A stretch of DNA of 64,000 bases from Halosimplex aquaticum (GCF_028747785.1 NZ_CP118158.1:2542001-2606000); one strand, 5' to 3'; counted from the stretch's first letter, positions 16,827 through 25,578 are shown. Numbers and translations are program-made. Notes: a model not told the origin generated them from the letters alone.

Positions 16827-17996
16827 TCAGGGCCGGAACACCGGCCGGATCATCCCGTCTTCCTTCTCGCGGAACATCCGGTAGGCTTCCGGGCCGTCCT
16901 CCAGCGCGAACTCGTGGGTCGCCAGGTAGGAGGGGTCCATCTCCCCCTCGACGGCGAGGTCGAGCAGGTCGGGGACGTACCGCTGGCCGTGCTGCTGGGC
17001 GGTCTTCACGGTGATCCCCTTGTTCATCAGGACGCCGAGCGGGAACTTGTCCATCAGGCCGTAGACGCCCAGGATCGACAGGGTGCCGCCCTTCCGGCAG
17101 GCGACCATCGCCTGCCGGAGCGCCTCGCCGCGGTCGGTGTGCAGGCCGAACTGCTGTTTCGCGCGGTCGTAGCGGTGGGCGAGGCCGGTCCCGTGGGCCT
17201 CCATCCCGACGGCGTCGATGCAGGCGTCCGGGCCCCGTCCGCCGGTCATCGCGTCCAGTCGCTTGACGACGCTGTCGGCCTCCGTGTAGTCGATGGTCTC
17301 CGCGCCGGCGTGCTCGCGGGCCGCGTCCAGGCGCTCGGGGAAGCGGTCGATGGCGATCACCTGCTCGGCGCCCATGAGGTCGGCGCTCTGCTGGGCCATG
17401 AGGCCGACGCCGCCGCAGCCCCACACGGCGACGGTGTCGCCGTCCTCGATGTCGCAGAAGTCCGCGCCCATGTAGCCCGTCGGCCACGCGTCGGAGGCGA
17501 ACAGCGCCTGCGTGTCGTCGAGTTCGTCCGGGACCTCGAAGCAGTTCTCGTCGGCGTGGGGCACGCGGATGTACTCGGCGTGCGAGCCGGCGTACCCGCC
17601 GAAGGCGTGCGTGTAGCCGTAGATCCCGGCGGTCGAGTCGCCGAGGATCGGCTCCTGCATTTCGGCGTTGGGGTTGGTGTTGTCACAGAGCGACCAGAGG
17701 TCGTCCCGGCAGTAGGCGCAGGCGCCACAGCCGATGAACGAGGGGACGACCACGCGCTGGCCGGCCTCGACGTCCTCGACGGCCTCGCCGGTCTCGGCGA
17801 CCTCGCCGACGAACTCGTGGCCGAGCACGTCACCCTCGCGCATGGTCGGGATGTAGCCGTCGACGATGTGCAGGTCCGATCCGCAGGCCGTCGAGGCCGT
17901 CACCCGCAGGATGGCGTCCTTGGGGTTGACGAGCGACGGTCGCGGGACGGAGTCGACGCGGAGGTCGTCGGTGCCGTGCCAGCAGAGCGCCCGCAT
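16827..17996 (-). CDS. zinc-dependent dehydrogenase, formaldehyde dehydrogenase-like
   Basis: A 389-residue MDR zinc dehydrogenase related to glutathione-independent formaldehyde dehydrogenases. Catalytic-zinc residues lie in TACGSDLH and GHEFVGEV, the structural-zinc Cys set in CGACAYCRDDLWSLC, and the NAD site in VAVWGCGGVGLMAQQSA. Its best relative here is the gene at 57948, also 389 residues. ATG 17996 gives the same length as that paralog, but a GTG at 18041 overlaps the SRPBCC stop as GTGA and would add 15 residues with translational coupling; both starts are possible. It is in an operon downstream of the SRPBCC gene. Confidence 0.88.
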   Translation of the reverse strand: MRALCWHGTDDLRVDSVPRPSLVNPKDAILRVTASTACGSDLHIVDGYIPTMREGDVLGHEFVGEVAETGEAVEDVEAGQRVVVPSFIGCGACAYCRDDLWSLCDNTNPNAEMQEPILGDSTAGIYGYTHAFGGYAGSHAEYIRVPHADENCFEVPDELDDTQALFASDAWPTGYMGADFCDIEDGDTVAVWGCGGVGLMAQQSADLMGAEQVIAIDRFPERLDAAREHAGAETIDYTEADSVVKRLDAMTGGRGPDACIDAVGMEAHGTGLAHRYDRAKQQFGLHTDRGEALRQAMVACRKGGTLSILGVYGLMDKFPLGVLMNKGITVKTAQQHGQRYVPDLLDLAVEGEMDPSYLATHEFALEDGPEAYRMFREKEDGMIRPVFRP

Positions 17997-18037
17997 CGAT
18001 CCGATGCCGGTCGCGCCCGCCCCGCTCGTGGCGTCGC

Positions 18038-18814
18038 TCACACCAGATCGCCCTCCCCGCGGGCCGACGGGTTGTGTTCGAGCGTCGGGATCTCGCCCGT
18101 CTCGACGAGGCTCTTGAACCGGCGGAGCGCCGTCCCCGCGGCCGCGTCGGGGAGGAGGTCGAACCGCTCGGCCAGCGCGGTGCCGACGCGCCCGCCCGGC
18201 GGGTCGAAGCGCAGGTGGAGCGTCACCTCGGTCTCCTCGCCGTTCTCGCGCGACTTGAACCGGACCGACCCCTCGTTGGGGATCCGCGCGCCGGGGAGGG
18301 ACTTCCAGCGGAGGAACTCGCCCGGCTCGGCGGCGACGGTCTCGGCGTCCCACTCGACGGTGGTGTTCCGGGGGCCGCCGACGGCCCAGTGCTGGCGGTC
18401 CTCGCCGATCCGGTCGACCTCGGCGAAGTGCGCCCAGATCTGCTCGTGCGTCTCCGGGTCGCGCCAGTGGTCGTACAGCTCCTCGGCCGGCCGTTCGATC
18501 GTGATCGAGCGCTGGACCTCGGGCGCGTCGAGGGGTGCCCCCGTCGGGGACTGCTCCTGGCGGGCGCTCCAGTTGCCGGAACCGCCGGTCGAGTCGCCGC
18601 CGCGGATCGCCCGATTCAGCAGCCATCCCCCCGCGATGGCCGCAGCGATGCCGCGGATCGACCGCTTGCTGATCCCGTAGAGGAGGAGCGCGCCGCCGGC
18701 GATGCCGGCCGCGGCGCGTCGCTGTTTTCCCGTGTCGGTTCCACTGTTCGGACCGCCGGATCTCCCGGCGTCCGACGATTCGCGTTCGCCCGGCTGTGTG
18801 GTCTGGCTGGTCAT
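18038..18814 (-). CDS. SRPBCC (polyketide cyclase/START-like) membrane-anchored protein
   Basis: A 258-residue protein. Residues 1-35 are hydrophilic and Ser/Gly-rich; residues about 37-75 hold glycine-rich hydrophobic helices (AAAGIAGGALLLYGISKRS, IAAAIAGGWLLNRAI), and the C-terminal 150 residues are a SRPBCC domain beginning VQRSITIERPAEELYDHWRDPE. The domain binds hydrophobic ligands. Pairing with an FDH-like zinc dehydrogenase is a frequent bacterial gene order (known from genome surveys), so the two probably work together. The start at 18814 is chosen over 18838 because upstream residues add nothing to the fold. Confidence 0.85.
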   Translation of the reverse strand: MTSQTTQPGERESSDAGRSGGPNSGTDTGKQRRAAAGIAGGALLLYGISKRSIRGIAAAIAGGWLLNRAIRGGDSTGGSGNWSARQEQSPTGAPLDAPEVQRSITIERPAEELYDHWRDPETHEQIWAHFAEVDRIGEDRQHWAVGGPRNTTVEWDAETVAAEPGEFLRWKSLPGARIPNEGSVRFKSRENGEETEVTLHLRFDPPGGRVGTALAERFDLLPDAAAGTALRRFKSLVETGEIPTLEHNPSARGEGDLV

Positions 18815-18994
18815 GGAAAGCTCACCCGCACGGCTCACGGGCCGCCGCGGCCGTGCGCTGGCGCGCCGACGCCGTTCGCGTCGGGTTCGGGCGACGACGC
18901 TCGGATCCGATCCTCGGGCGGTCTCCCCGTCAGTCTCCGCCCTGCACCAGCAGGCAGCGAGTCCGGGCGCGGTTGGCCCTGCGGACGGAAACGC

Positions 18995-19843
18995 TCAGCG
19001 CCCGGCGAGGAACGACCGAACCTCGTCTGTCGCGACCGAACGCTGGTCGCGGAAGACGCAGTGACCGGCGTCGTCGACGTGGACGAGCCGACCGTCCGGG
19101 ATCAGGTCGACGCTCTCGCGGTCTCGCTCCCGGGCCTGCTCGTCCACGTCGGCGCGCAGGACCAGCGTCGGCGCGTCGATGTCCGAGTAGTAGTCGGCGG
19201 GGTCGGCCCACCCGCTCCGGAACACCTCGGTGATGTTCGCGCTGACGCGCAGGCGGGCGTCGGCGAGCAGACTCGCGAGTTCCTCCTGACCGGCCTCGAC
19301 GTGGCCCGCGAGTTCGTCGTCGGCCTCCAGCAGCTCGGCCTTCGAGTGGTCGTGCCACCACAGCACCTGCTCGCGGACGCCCTCGATCTCCTCCTCGTCG
19401 AGGCCGTCGTCGCCGCGGTTGTCCCGGTTGTGCGCGAGCAGTCCGGCGGGGTCGACGGCGACGACCGCCCGCGGTCGGTCGGGGTAGTTCGCCGCGGTCG
19501 CGAGCACGGTGTCGCCGCCCATCGAGTGGCCCAGCAGGAGCGGGTTCTCGATGCCGAGTTCGTCGAGCAGCCCCACGAGGTCGGCGGCGCGGTCGTCGGC
19601 GCCGTAGCCCGACTCCGGCGCGTCGGACTGGCCGTGGCCGCGAGCGTCGTAGAGGACCACGTCGTACTCGTCTTCGAGGTCGCGGGCGAGCGGGATCCGG
19701 GCGAGCCCGTCGTCGAAGACGCCGTGGGCGACGACCAGCGGCGGGCCGTCGCCGCCGGTCCGCGCGTAGTGCAGTCGTACCCCGTCGTCCACCTCGACGA
19801 AGCCCTCGGTCCACTCCTCCGGCAGCCGCGTCTCGACTGTCAT
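18995..19843 (-). CDS. alpha/beta hydrolase
   Basis: A 282-residue alpha/beta hydrolase. The oxyanion loop is VVAHGVFDDG, the strand VVLYDARGHGQSDAP precedes the nucleophile elbow LLGHSMGGDTVLATA (Ser), then the acid is in LVLRADVDEQAR and the His in VHVDDAGHCVFRDQ. It resembles esterase/lipase or C-C hydrolase members with no assigned substrate. The ATG at 19843 starts the fold; the longer in-frame ORF to 20578 overlaps the divergent membrane-protein gene and is not real. Confidence 0.88.
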   Translation of the reverse strand: MTVETRLPEEWTEGFVEVDDGVRLHYARTGGDGPPLVVAHGVFDDGLARIPLARDLEDEYDVVLYDARGHGQSDAPESGYGADDRAADLVGLLDELGIENPLLLGHSMGGDTVLATAANYPDRPRAVVAVDPAGLLAHNRDNRGDDGLDEEEIEGVREQVLWWHDHSKAELLEADDELAGHVEAGQEELASLLADARLRVSANITEVFRSGWADPADYYSDIDAPTLVLRADVDEQARERDRESVDLIPDGRLVHVDDAGHCVFRDQRSVATDEVRSFLAGR

Positions 19844-19997
19844 GTCACCCCGTACGCGGATCGCCCGCAAAAACGTGCGGGCGCCGGAAACCGACGGCGG
19901 GATCCGTCGGTCGAGACGCGACCGCCGCCGGAGGTTGTGTCGCCTCTGCGGGGACGGGAGGAAAAGGCACATGGGGCCTCGGCGCGGAGTGGCGAGT

Positions 19998-20645
19998 ATG
20001 TCAGAGCGGACGGACGAACGGACGTCCGGGGACGACGTCGACGACCTCCTCGACGACGAGTTCGCCGGAGATATCGACGCCAGCGGCGGCGACGACGTCG
20101 GTCTCGGCGACGACGAACTCGGCGTCGACGTCGACGCGCTGACGACCGACGTGGGCGCGAGCGGGGGGTCGAACGCGGACGCCGCCGATCCGTCCGCGAC
20201 CGAGTCGGACTCGGCGTCGGGGCCGGGGCTGCTGTCGCGGCTGACCCCCTCGCTGAGCCGTCCGTCGCTCTCGCTGCCGAGCCTCGCGCCCGACGTTCCC
20301 TCCGCCCGCTCGTTCCTGCTCGCCCTCGTCGTCGTGATCGGCGGGATGCTGGCGGGAAGCGCGGTCCCGCTCGTCGGCACGCTCGCCGGCGTCGCCGGCA
20401 TCTTCCTCGGGGCCTTCGTCCTCGGACTGGCGAGCGGCCAGCGCCGGTACCTCCCGGTCGCCGTCGCGGGCGCGGCGGCCGCGGTCGTCTCCATCACGTC
20501 CGGCGCGTTCGTCCGGTTCGCCCTCCTCTCGGACCTCGGCCTGACGCAGTTCGCGGCCGTCGGCGCCACGACGGGCATCCTCGTCGCCGTACTCGGCCAC
20601 TACTTCGGCCGGGACCTGCGCGACGGGCTGACCCGCGACGTTTAA
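19998..20645 (+). CDS. acidic N-terminal, multi-TM membrane protein
   Basis: A 215-residue protein not assigned to a family. The first 75 residues are Asp/Gly/Ser-rich and very acidic (VDDLLDDEFAGDIDASGGDD); residues about 85-105 are a Pro/Ser-Leu repeat stretch, and residues 105-205 hold four hydrophobic helices, the second and third separated by QRRYLP. A disordered acidic cytoplasmic tail on a small membrane domain is common in haloarchaeal proteins. The ATG at 19998 follows the leader gagtATG. It is followed after 26 bases by another small membrane protein and may be cotranscribed. Confidence 0.75.
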   Translation: MSERTDERTSGDDVDDLLDDEFAGDIDASGGDDVGLGDDELGVDVDALTTDVGASGGSNADAADPSATESDSASGPGLLSRLTPSLSRPSLSLPSLAPDVPSARSFLLALVVVIGGMLAGSAVPLVGTLAGVAGIFLGAFVLGLASGQRRYLPVAVAGAAAAVVSITSGAFVRFALLSDLGLTQFAAVGATTGILVAVLGHYFGRDLRDGLTRDV

Positions 20646-20671
20646 TTCCCCGGCACGAACACGGTCGGTCC

Positions 20672-21019
20672 ATGGACTCCGAGGGCGGTCCGGTCGACGT
20701 ACTCCGCTACCACACCGACGACGGGCCGGTCTACCGAACTATCGAGGCGGGCCGCGGCGAGGCCGTCGTCGGCGCGCACGAACGGGAACTCCGTAAACGG
20801 CGGCTCCTGCGGTACCTGATCGCGGGGGCCGTCGCGCTCGCGAGTGCCGGCTACGGTGCGCTCGCCGACTCGCTCCTGCTCGGCGTGGCCGGCGGCGCCC
20901 TGTTCGTCGGCGTGGTGTCCGTCACGGGCGCGGACGACGAGGAACTTGTCCCGAAACTGGTCGAACAGGACATCGACAGGCGCGACGCGGAACGGAGATA
21001 CGAGATCGAAGGCGACTGA
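20672..21019 (+). CDS. small membrane protein, two TM
   Basis: A 115-residue protein with a hydrophilic N-terminus (residues 1-45), two hydrophobic helices about residues 47-83, and a charged C-terminal tail VPKLVEQDIDRRDAERRYEIEGD that may form a coiled helix. No family is recognised. The ATG follows ccatgg 26 bases after the previous stop, so the two genes are likely one transcription unit. Codon use is normal for the genome. Confidence 0.75.
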   Translation: MDSEGGPVDVLRYHTDDGPVYRTIEAGRGEAVVGAHERELRKRRLLRYLIAGAVALASAGYGALADSLLLGVAGGALFVGVVSVTGADDEELVPKLVEQDIDRRDAERRYEIEGD

Positions 21020-21088
21020 GCGGAGCGCCGACCCGGAGCGCCGTGTGGCCGCGGCAGTCGACGCGACCGCGCGGGCGTACCGTCCCTC

Positions 21089-21736
21089 TCACTCGGGCAG
21101 GCGCCACTCGCCGTCGTCGCGCTCGGCGATGCCTTCCTCCGCCAGCCGTTCGAGGGCCTCCTCGACGACTTCCGGTGGCGCCTCGACCCGGCGGCTGACC
21201 TCCTCGACGGTCCCCGAGCGCGTCGCGAGCGCCGAGACCACGTCGCCGAGCAGGCGGGCGTCCTCGCCCTCGAACTGGTCGGTGAGTTCCTCCATGACCT
21301 CGGAGAGCCGGCCGTGGACCCACCGCTGAGCGAGCGACAGTTCCCGGTCGAGGTCCTGCAGGCGGTCGAGTTCCGCCGCGAGTTCGCGGGCGTCGCGGCC
21401 CTCCTCGACCTCGGCGTCGATAGAGACGTGCCGGCAGGACGCCACGTCGATGGAACTGCCGGGATAGGCGCTCTTGGTCCCGAACTGGTACGGCGAAACG
21501 GTGACCTCCAGCCGGAGGTTCCGGGCGATGCGGAAGTACTTCCGGCGCTGGTCGTCGACGCTGCTCTCGACGAGGCCCGCGTCGTCGAGGCGTTCGAGGT
21601 GGTCGATGACCGCCTTCGGGCTCACGCCGATGTACTCGCTGATCTCCGTGACGTAACAGGGCTTGTGCGCGAGCAGCCGGAGGATCCGCCGACGGTTGGC
21701 GTTGCCGAGCAGGTCGAGCAGTTCGGCGGAGTCCAT
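21089..21736 (-). CDS. ArsR/winged-helix transcriptional regulator
   Basis: A 215-residue regulator. Residues 1-75 are an ArsR-type winged helix: LLDLLGNANRRRILRLLAHKPCYVTEISEYIGVSPKAVIDHLERLDDAGLVESS. The C-terminal 45 residues look like a second small HTH (GTVEEVSRRVEAPPEVVEEALERLAEEGIAE). The middle contains VSPYQFGTKSAYPGSS and a conserved-looking Cys in DVASCRHVSI. No metal-binding Cys cluster typical of metal-sensing ArsR is evident, so the effector is unknown. It diverges from nothing close and is monocistronic. Confidence 0.85.
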   Translation of the reverse strand: MDSAELLDLLGNANRRRILRLLAHKPCYVTEISEYIGVSPKAVIDHLERLDDAGLVESSVDDQRRKYFRIARNLRLEVTVSPYQFGTKSAYPGSSIDVASCRHVSIDAEVEEGRDARELAAELDRLQDLDRELSLAQRWVHGRLSEVMEELTDQFEGEDARLLGDVVSALATRSGTVEEVSRRVEAPPEVVEEALERLAEEGIAERDDGEWRLPE

Positions 21737-21839
21737 TCACCTGAGGTTCGCGGTCGAGACTGATAAGCGTATCCCACCGTTCCGACGCCGTCTCGCGGCC
21801 GGCGCCGCTCACGGGACGGCGCCGGGCGGCGGGGATCCG

Positions 21840-22499
21840 TCACCGCTCCGGTTCCGGGGACAGTCGCCCGAACGCGTGGGCGGCCAGCCCCACGGCGAGG
21901 AGGGACGTCCCGACGCTCCCGGCGATCAGCACGAGTCCGGGCTCGTACCGGAGCGGGGGGTGGAGTCCGAAGCCGTAGTCCAGCACGTCGTTGACCAGGG
22001 TGAGTGCCAGGGCGAGGGCCAGCGCGCCGGGCGTCGTCCGGCCGAAGTGCGGGAGCAGGTACGCCTCCGGGACGAACAGGACGTGGGTCACGAGGACGCC
22101 GAAGTACCGCCAGAGGTCGGGGAAGTACAGGCCGACGTGGAGGTTGAGGGCGAGCGCCGTCCACAGGCCGGTCTCGACCAGCCAGACGAACGCGATCGTG
22201 TGCAGGTACGCGAGGACGAGGTTGGTCGGCGCAGCGTCGAGTCGCTTCCCGAGGTTCGGCAGCAGCGTCGCCAGCGCGAGCGCCATCAGCAGCGTCGCGA
22301 CCGGCGAGTCCATGTACAGCGGCCAGGCCAGCGTCTCCACCTCGGGCAGGGTCGGGAGGTAGAAGAAGACGCCGACGAAGACGCCGGCGACGTTGGCGAA
22401 GACGAGCCAGACTAGGCTGGGCGCGTTCTCCAGGTAGTACCGCGCCCACCGCCGCGGGATCACGTCCGTCCGGCCCTCGCCGGCCAGCGGCCACTCCAT
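21840..22499 (-). CDS. DUF1405 family membrane protein
   Basis: A 219-residue membrane protein with about six hydrophobic helices, matching the DUF1405 family in length and pattern. The N-terminus is WARYYLENAPSLVWLVFANVAGVFVGVFFY, and in the middle is LVLAYLHTIAFVWLVETGLWTALALNLHVGLYF followed by FVPEAYLLPHF. The function is unknown. The ATG at 22499 is used because the family starts shortly before YYLENxPSL; the extension to 22619 is not homologous. It stands alone, on the opposite strand to the following gene. Confidence 0.82.
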   Translation of the reverse strand: MEWPLAGEGRTDVIPRRWARYYLENAPSLVWLVFANVAGVFVGVFFYLPTLPEVETLAWPLYMDSPVATLLMALALATLLPNLGKRLDAAPTNLVLAYLHTIAFVWLVETGLWTALALNLHVGLYFPDLWRYFGVLVTHVLFVPEAYLLPHFGRTTPGALALALALTLVNDVLDYGFGLHPPLRYEPGLVLIAGSVGTSLLAVGLAAHAFGRLSPEPER

Positions 22500-22659
22500 G
22501 CCCGACGAGGTGGGTGCCGGATACAAAGCCGTGTCGAACACCGGGGCGAGCGCCGAAACGGCGTCGTCGCGGCCGCCTCGTGCGGTCTGAAAGCGCGGCG
22601 GTATAAGCGTACCGGGCAAGCCTTATCAGCATCCGTGCGTGTGATACACTCGCACAGCA

Positions 22660-23121
22660 ATGTTCGAACAGTTCTCCAGCGGCTACTACCTGGGCAGGCT
22701 CTACGTCGAGCCCAGCGAGGGCGACGCGGCGGCCATCTCGCGCGCCCAGCACGAGCAGGTCAATCGGCAACTGTACGCGGACGACGGGATCCAGCGGACA
22801 GATCTCCCGCTGGTGATGAAACTGGAGAACACACACTTCACCGTATACGGGGACGACAGCGTCCCCGCGGACACCGTCGCCGTCCCCGAGGAACTCGTCG
22901 AAGCGACGCGCATCCGCAACCCGCCGTCGCTCCGGGAGGTGTTCCTCGCCAAGGCCGAGCGGGCGAAGCAACTGCTCTCGGTGGCGGCCGGGACGCCCAC
23001 GAGCGACGAAGCGATAGACGAGTTCGTCCCCGACGACCCCGGTGGCGACGCGTTCGACGGCGGCTCCTTCGATGACGGCCCGTTCGACCGCGGGGGCTTC
23101 GACGGTCCGACCGGGATCTGA
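22660..23121 (+). CDS. DUF5802 family protein
   Basis: A 153-residue haloarchaeal protein matching DUF5802: MFEQFSSGYYLGRLYVEPSEGD, DLPLVMKLENTHFTVYGDD, VPADTVAVPEELVEATRI and PSLREVFLAKAERAKQLL. The last 40 residues are a Gly/Asp/Phe-rich tail (GGDAFDGGSFDDGPFDRGGF) likely disordered. The function is unknown. The ATG at 22660 follows a TATA-like ccttatc about 28 to 35 bases upstream, consistent with a leaderless transcript. Confidence 0.85.
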   Translation: MFEQFSSGYYLGRLYVEPSEGDAAAISRAQHEQVNRQLYADDGIQRTDLPLVMKLENTHFTVYGDDSVPADTVAVPEELVEATRIRNPPSLREVFLAKAERAKQLLSVAAGTPTSDEAIDEFVPDDPGGDAFDGGSFDDGPFDRGGFDGPTGI

Positions 23122-23229
23122 CCGGCCGCGCCGTTCTCTGGGTCGGGCGGCTCCCCGGCGCACCGCTCCGCGCGCGGGGATCCGCCCGAGACCTGTAGTT
23201 TTAACCGCCAGCGGCGCCCCCATCCGGTG

Positions 23230-24129
23230 ATGTTAGACCGGGTGCTCGGTCGGGCCCAGCTCAGAGAGCGCATCGAGGAGCTCGAGGAGGAGCTCGAACA
23301 CCGCGAGCGCCAGCTCGAAGCCGAGCAGGAGCGCCGGGCCGACGCCGCCAGCGACCGCCAGGAGGCCGAGGAGCGGGTCAACCGCCTCGAAGACCGCATC
23401 GCCGAACTCGAAGGCGAGGTCGAGCGCCGGCGGTCGGACGAGGCCGGCGTCGACCGCTCGTTCGCACGCACCGAGACCCTGCAGGACGGCCGGCTCCGGG
23501 CGGTCCTCGACCGGCTGGAGTCCGTGGAGACCGACCCCGAGGGCGCGTTCACCGCCTACGTTCCGGACGGGCACGACCTCTCGGAGTCGGTGCGGGACGC
23601 CTTCGGCGAACGCGCCGCGCTCGTCGGGCGGGCCGCACCCTGTCTCGCCGTCACCGACGACGCCGCGCTCGTCGACGCCTGCCTCTCCGTCCCGAACCCG
23701 CCGGCGTCCTTCGCCACGTGGGACGACGAGTTCGCGTTCGAGCGGTCGTGGTTCGAGCCTACGGGGTCGTTCACCTTCGCGCTCGTCCGCTCGGATCTCT
23801 TCGCGATGGGCGAGTACGACGGCGACGAGCGGGTCGCCTACCAGGGGTTCGACTCCGACCTGAAGAGCCAACACTCGAAGGGCGGCTACTCGCAGGCCCG
23901 CTTCGAGCGCCTGCGCGACGAGCAGATCGACAACCACCTGGAACGGTGCCGGGTCGCGCTGGACGACAGCGAGACCGACCGGCTGATCGTCGTCGGCGAG
24001 CGCACGGTGCTCGACGAGTTCGAGGAGGTGGCCGACACGGTTTCGTCCGTGAGCGCGAGCGGCGACCCCGAACCGGCGCTGGAGAAGGCCTTCCGGGAGT
24101 TCTGGCGGGTGCAGTTGCGGGCGCTGTAG
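23230..24129 (+). CDS. Vms1/Ankzf1-like tRNA hydrolase domain protein
   Basis: A 299-residue protein. Residues 8-75 form a long, heptad-like coiled coil (RIEELEEELEHRERQLEAEQE...). The rest matches the archaeal Vms1/Ankzf1 family of eRF1-like peptidyl-tRNA nucleases: FVPD-like TAYVPDGHDLS, FALVRSDLFAMGEYD, then the core SQHSKGGYSQARFERLRDEQI with the GGYSQ loop corresponding to the catalytic Gln region, and DRLIVVGERTVLDEF. In eukaryotes this domain releases stalled nascent chains from ribosomes; archaeal members are thought to do likewise. ATG at 23230 is chosen over GTG 23227. Confidence 0.82.
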   Translation: MLDRVLGRAQLRERIEELEEELEHRERQLEAEQERRADAASDRQEAEERVNRLEDRIAELEGEVERRRSDEAGVDRSFARTETLQDGRLRAVLDRLESVETDPEGAFTAYVPDGHDLSESVRDAFGERAALVGRAAPCLAVTDDAALVDACLSVPNPPASFATWDDEFAFERSWFEPTGSFTFALVRSDLFAMGEYDGDERVAYQGFDSDLKSQHSKGGYSQARFERLRDEQIDNHLERCRVALDDSETDRLIVVGERTVLDEFEEVADTVSSVSASGDPEPALEKAFREFWRVQLRAL

Positions 24130-24173
24130 CGTGGATTGGAGTGCCTGGAGGATCGAACTGGGCGACAGCAACC

Positions 24174-24447
24174 GCAAACAGCGTAAAAGCCCCCGACCGC
24201 TCCGGTCGAGGGACTCGCTGCGCGCTTCGGTCGCTTCGCTCCCTGCAGTGCGTACGTCGTCCGTCTTCCCGAAGCGGTCGGCCCCCTTCATTCCCACCCG
24301 CATAGACTGTTGAAACGGCTGGTACGGGTGGGAATGAAAGGGGCGGCCGTCTGAACGAACCCCGACGAAGCAAGCACCGCAGGACGAAGTCCGAGGAGCG
24401 CAGCGAGGCGCGGGAGTTCAGACGGCCGGGGCTTTCACGCTGTTTGC
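24174..24447 (+). repeat. twin-hairpin noncoding repeat element, copy B (complete)
   Basis: The 420-base gap between the Vms1-like and dgcN-like genes contains this 274-bp element. The outer ends GCAAACAGCGTAAAAGCCCC (24174) and GGGGCTTTCACGCTGTTTGC (ending 24447) are inverted repeats at 19 of 20 positions. Unit 1 (24174-24300) has stem arms CGACCGCT and AGCGGTCG and ends in CTTCATTCCCACCCG. A 24-base spacer follows. Unit 2 (24325-24447, inverted) starts CGGGTGGGAATGAAAG and has perfect 12-bp arms GGCCGTCTGAAC (24345) and GTTCAGACGGCC (24416). The loops are rich in gcgagcgaag-type sequence. The stems pair in each unit but differ in sequence. No ORF of family resemblance lies inside. Confidence 0.85.
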
Positions 24448-24549
24448 AGTCGGGATCGAGCCGGCGGTGCTGTCGGGTACTGTTCGGCTCACAAACTCTG
24501 TTCCTCGATCCACCGTGCGATTAAATCGCCCGGCGACCAACACCCGTCC

Positions 24550-25572
24550 ATGCGCGTCGCCATCCTCGCTCACGAGCAGTTCCCCGACCGCGCGAAGACG
24601 GCCGTCGGCGTCCTGCGGTACGGCGACGATGAGGTGGCGGCGGTCCTCGACCGAACCCGGGCCGGCGAGCGCGTCCGCGACCACGTCCCCGACGTGCAGG
24701 ACGCGCCCATCGTCGCCGGCATCGACGACGTGGCCGGCCCCATCGACGCCCTGCTCGTCGGCATCGCGCCCATCGGGGGCGGGTTCGACGAGACCTGGCG
24801 GCCGGACGTTCGCGGCGCGCTGGAGCGGGGCTGCGACGTGATCGCTGGGCTCCACTACTTCCTCGCGGACGACGAGGAGTTCGCCCGACTGGCCGACGAA
24901 CACGACTGCGAACTCCGGGACCTGCGCCGGCCGCCCGACGACCTGACCGTCAGCGACGGCACCGCGAGCGAGGTCGACGCCGACGTGGTCCTGACCGTCG
25001 GGACGGACTGCTCGTCGGGGAAGATGACGACGGCGTTCGAACTCGCCGAAGCGGCCCGCGAGCGGGGCGTCGACGCCGGCGTCGTCCCCACCGGCCAGAC
25101 CGGCATCGCCATCGAGAACTACGGGATCGCAGTCGACCGCGTCGTCGCCGACTTCGCCGCCGGCGCGGTCGAGCGGATGGTCGAGGAGCGCGCCGCCGAG
25201 TACGACGTGCTCTTCGTCGAGGGACAGGGGTCGCTGGCCCACCCCGCGTACTCGGCCGTGACGACGGCCATTCTGCACGGGGCGATGCCCGACCGACTGG
25301 TGCTCTGCCACGTCGCCGGCCGCGAGGCCGTCCACGGCTACGAGCACGTCCCGATCCCCCCACCGGACGAGTACGCGGCGCTGTACGAGTCGATGGCCGA
25401 ACCCGTTGCACCCACCGATGTCGTCGCCGGCGCGCTCAACACCCAGCGTCTCGACGACGACGCGGCCGGCGCGGCCGTCGAGGAATATGCCGAAGCCATC
25501 GGCGCGCCCGCGACCGATCCCGTCCGGTTCGACGCGGCGGAGATACTGCCCGCGGCGCTCGGCGAGGAGTGA
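24550..25572 (+). CDS. dgcN: DUF1611 (DgcN-like) P-loop protein
   Basis: A 340-residue DUF1611 protein. The N-terminal Rossmann-like domain holds RVAILAHEQFP and DALLVGIAPIGGGFDETWR; the second domain has a P-loop TVGTDCSSGKMTTAFELAEAA near residue 155 and a GQTGIAIENYGIAVDR segment. In marine bacteria DgcN is reported as an N-acetyltransferase that, with DgcA, degrades D-glutamate via N-acetyl intermediates (established for bacterial homologues). The partner is immediately downstream with a 6-base gap. A role in D-amino-acid or dipeptide metabolism is inferred; enzymatic identity in archaea is untested. Confidence 0.85.
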   Translation: MRVAILAHEQFPDRAKTAVGVLRYGDDEVAAVLDRTRAGERVRDHVPDVQDAPIVAGIDDVAGPIDALLVGIAPIGGGFDETWRPDVRGALERGCDVIAGLHYFLADDEEFARLADEHDCELRDLRRPPDDLTVSDGTASEVDADVVLTVGTDCSSGKMTTAFELAEAARERGVDAGVVPTGQTGIAIENYGIAVDRVVADFAAGAVERMVEERAAEYDVLFVEGQGSLAHPAYSAVTTAILHGAMPDRLVLCHVAGREAVHGYEHVPIPPPDEYAALYESMAEPVAPTDVVAGALNTQRLDDDAAGAAVEEYAEAIGAPATDPVRFDAAEILPAALGEE

Positions 25573-25578
25573 ATTTCC

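Noticed and set aside
18074..21019. 981-codon plus-strand frame over the SRPBCC, hydrolase and membrane genes
   Set aside because: Antisense and frame shadows of real genes in high-GC DNA; only its last 115 codons are a real gene.
24325..24340. GTGGGAATGAAAG-type sequence resembling the 3' end of haloarchaeal CRISPR repeats
   Set aside because: Only two or three copies in inverted pairs, with no regular spacers and no cas genes; the sequence is part of the twin-hairpin element.
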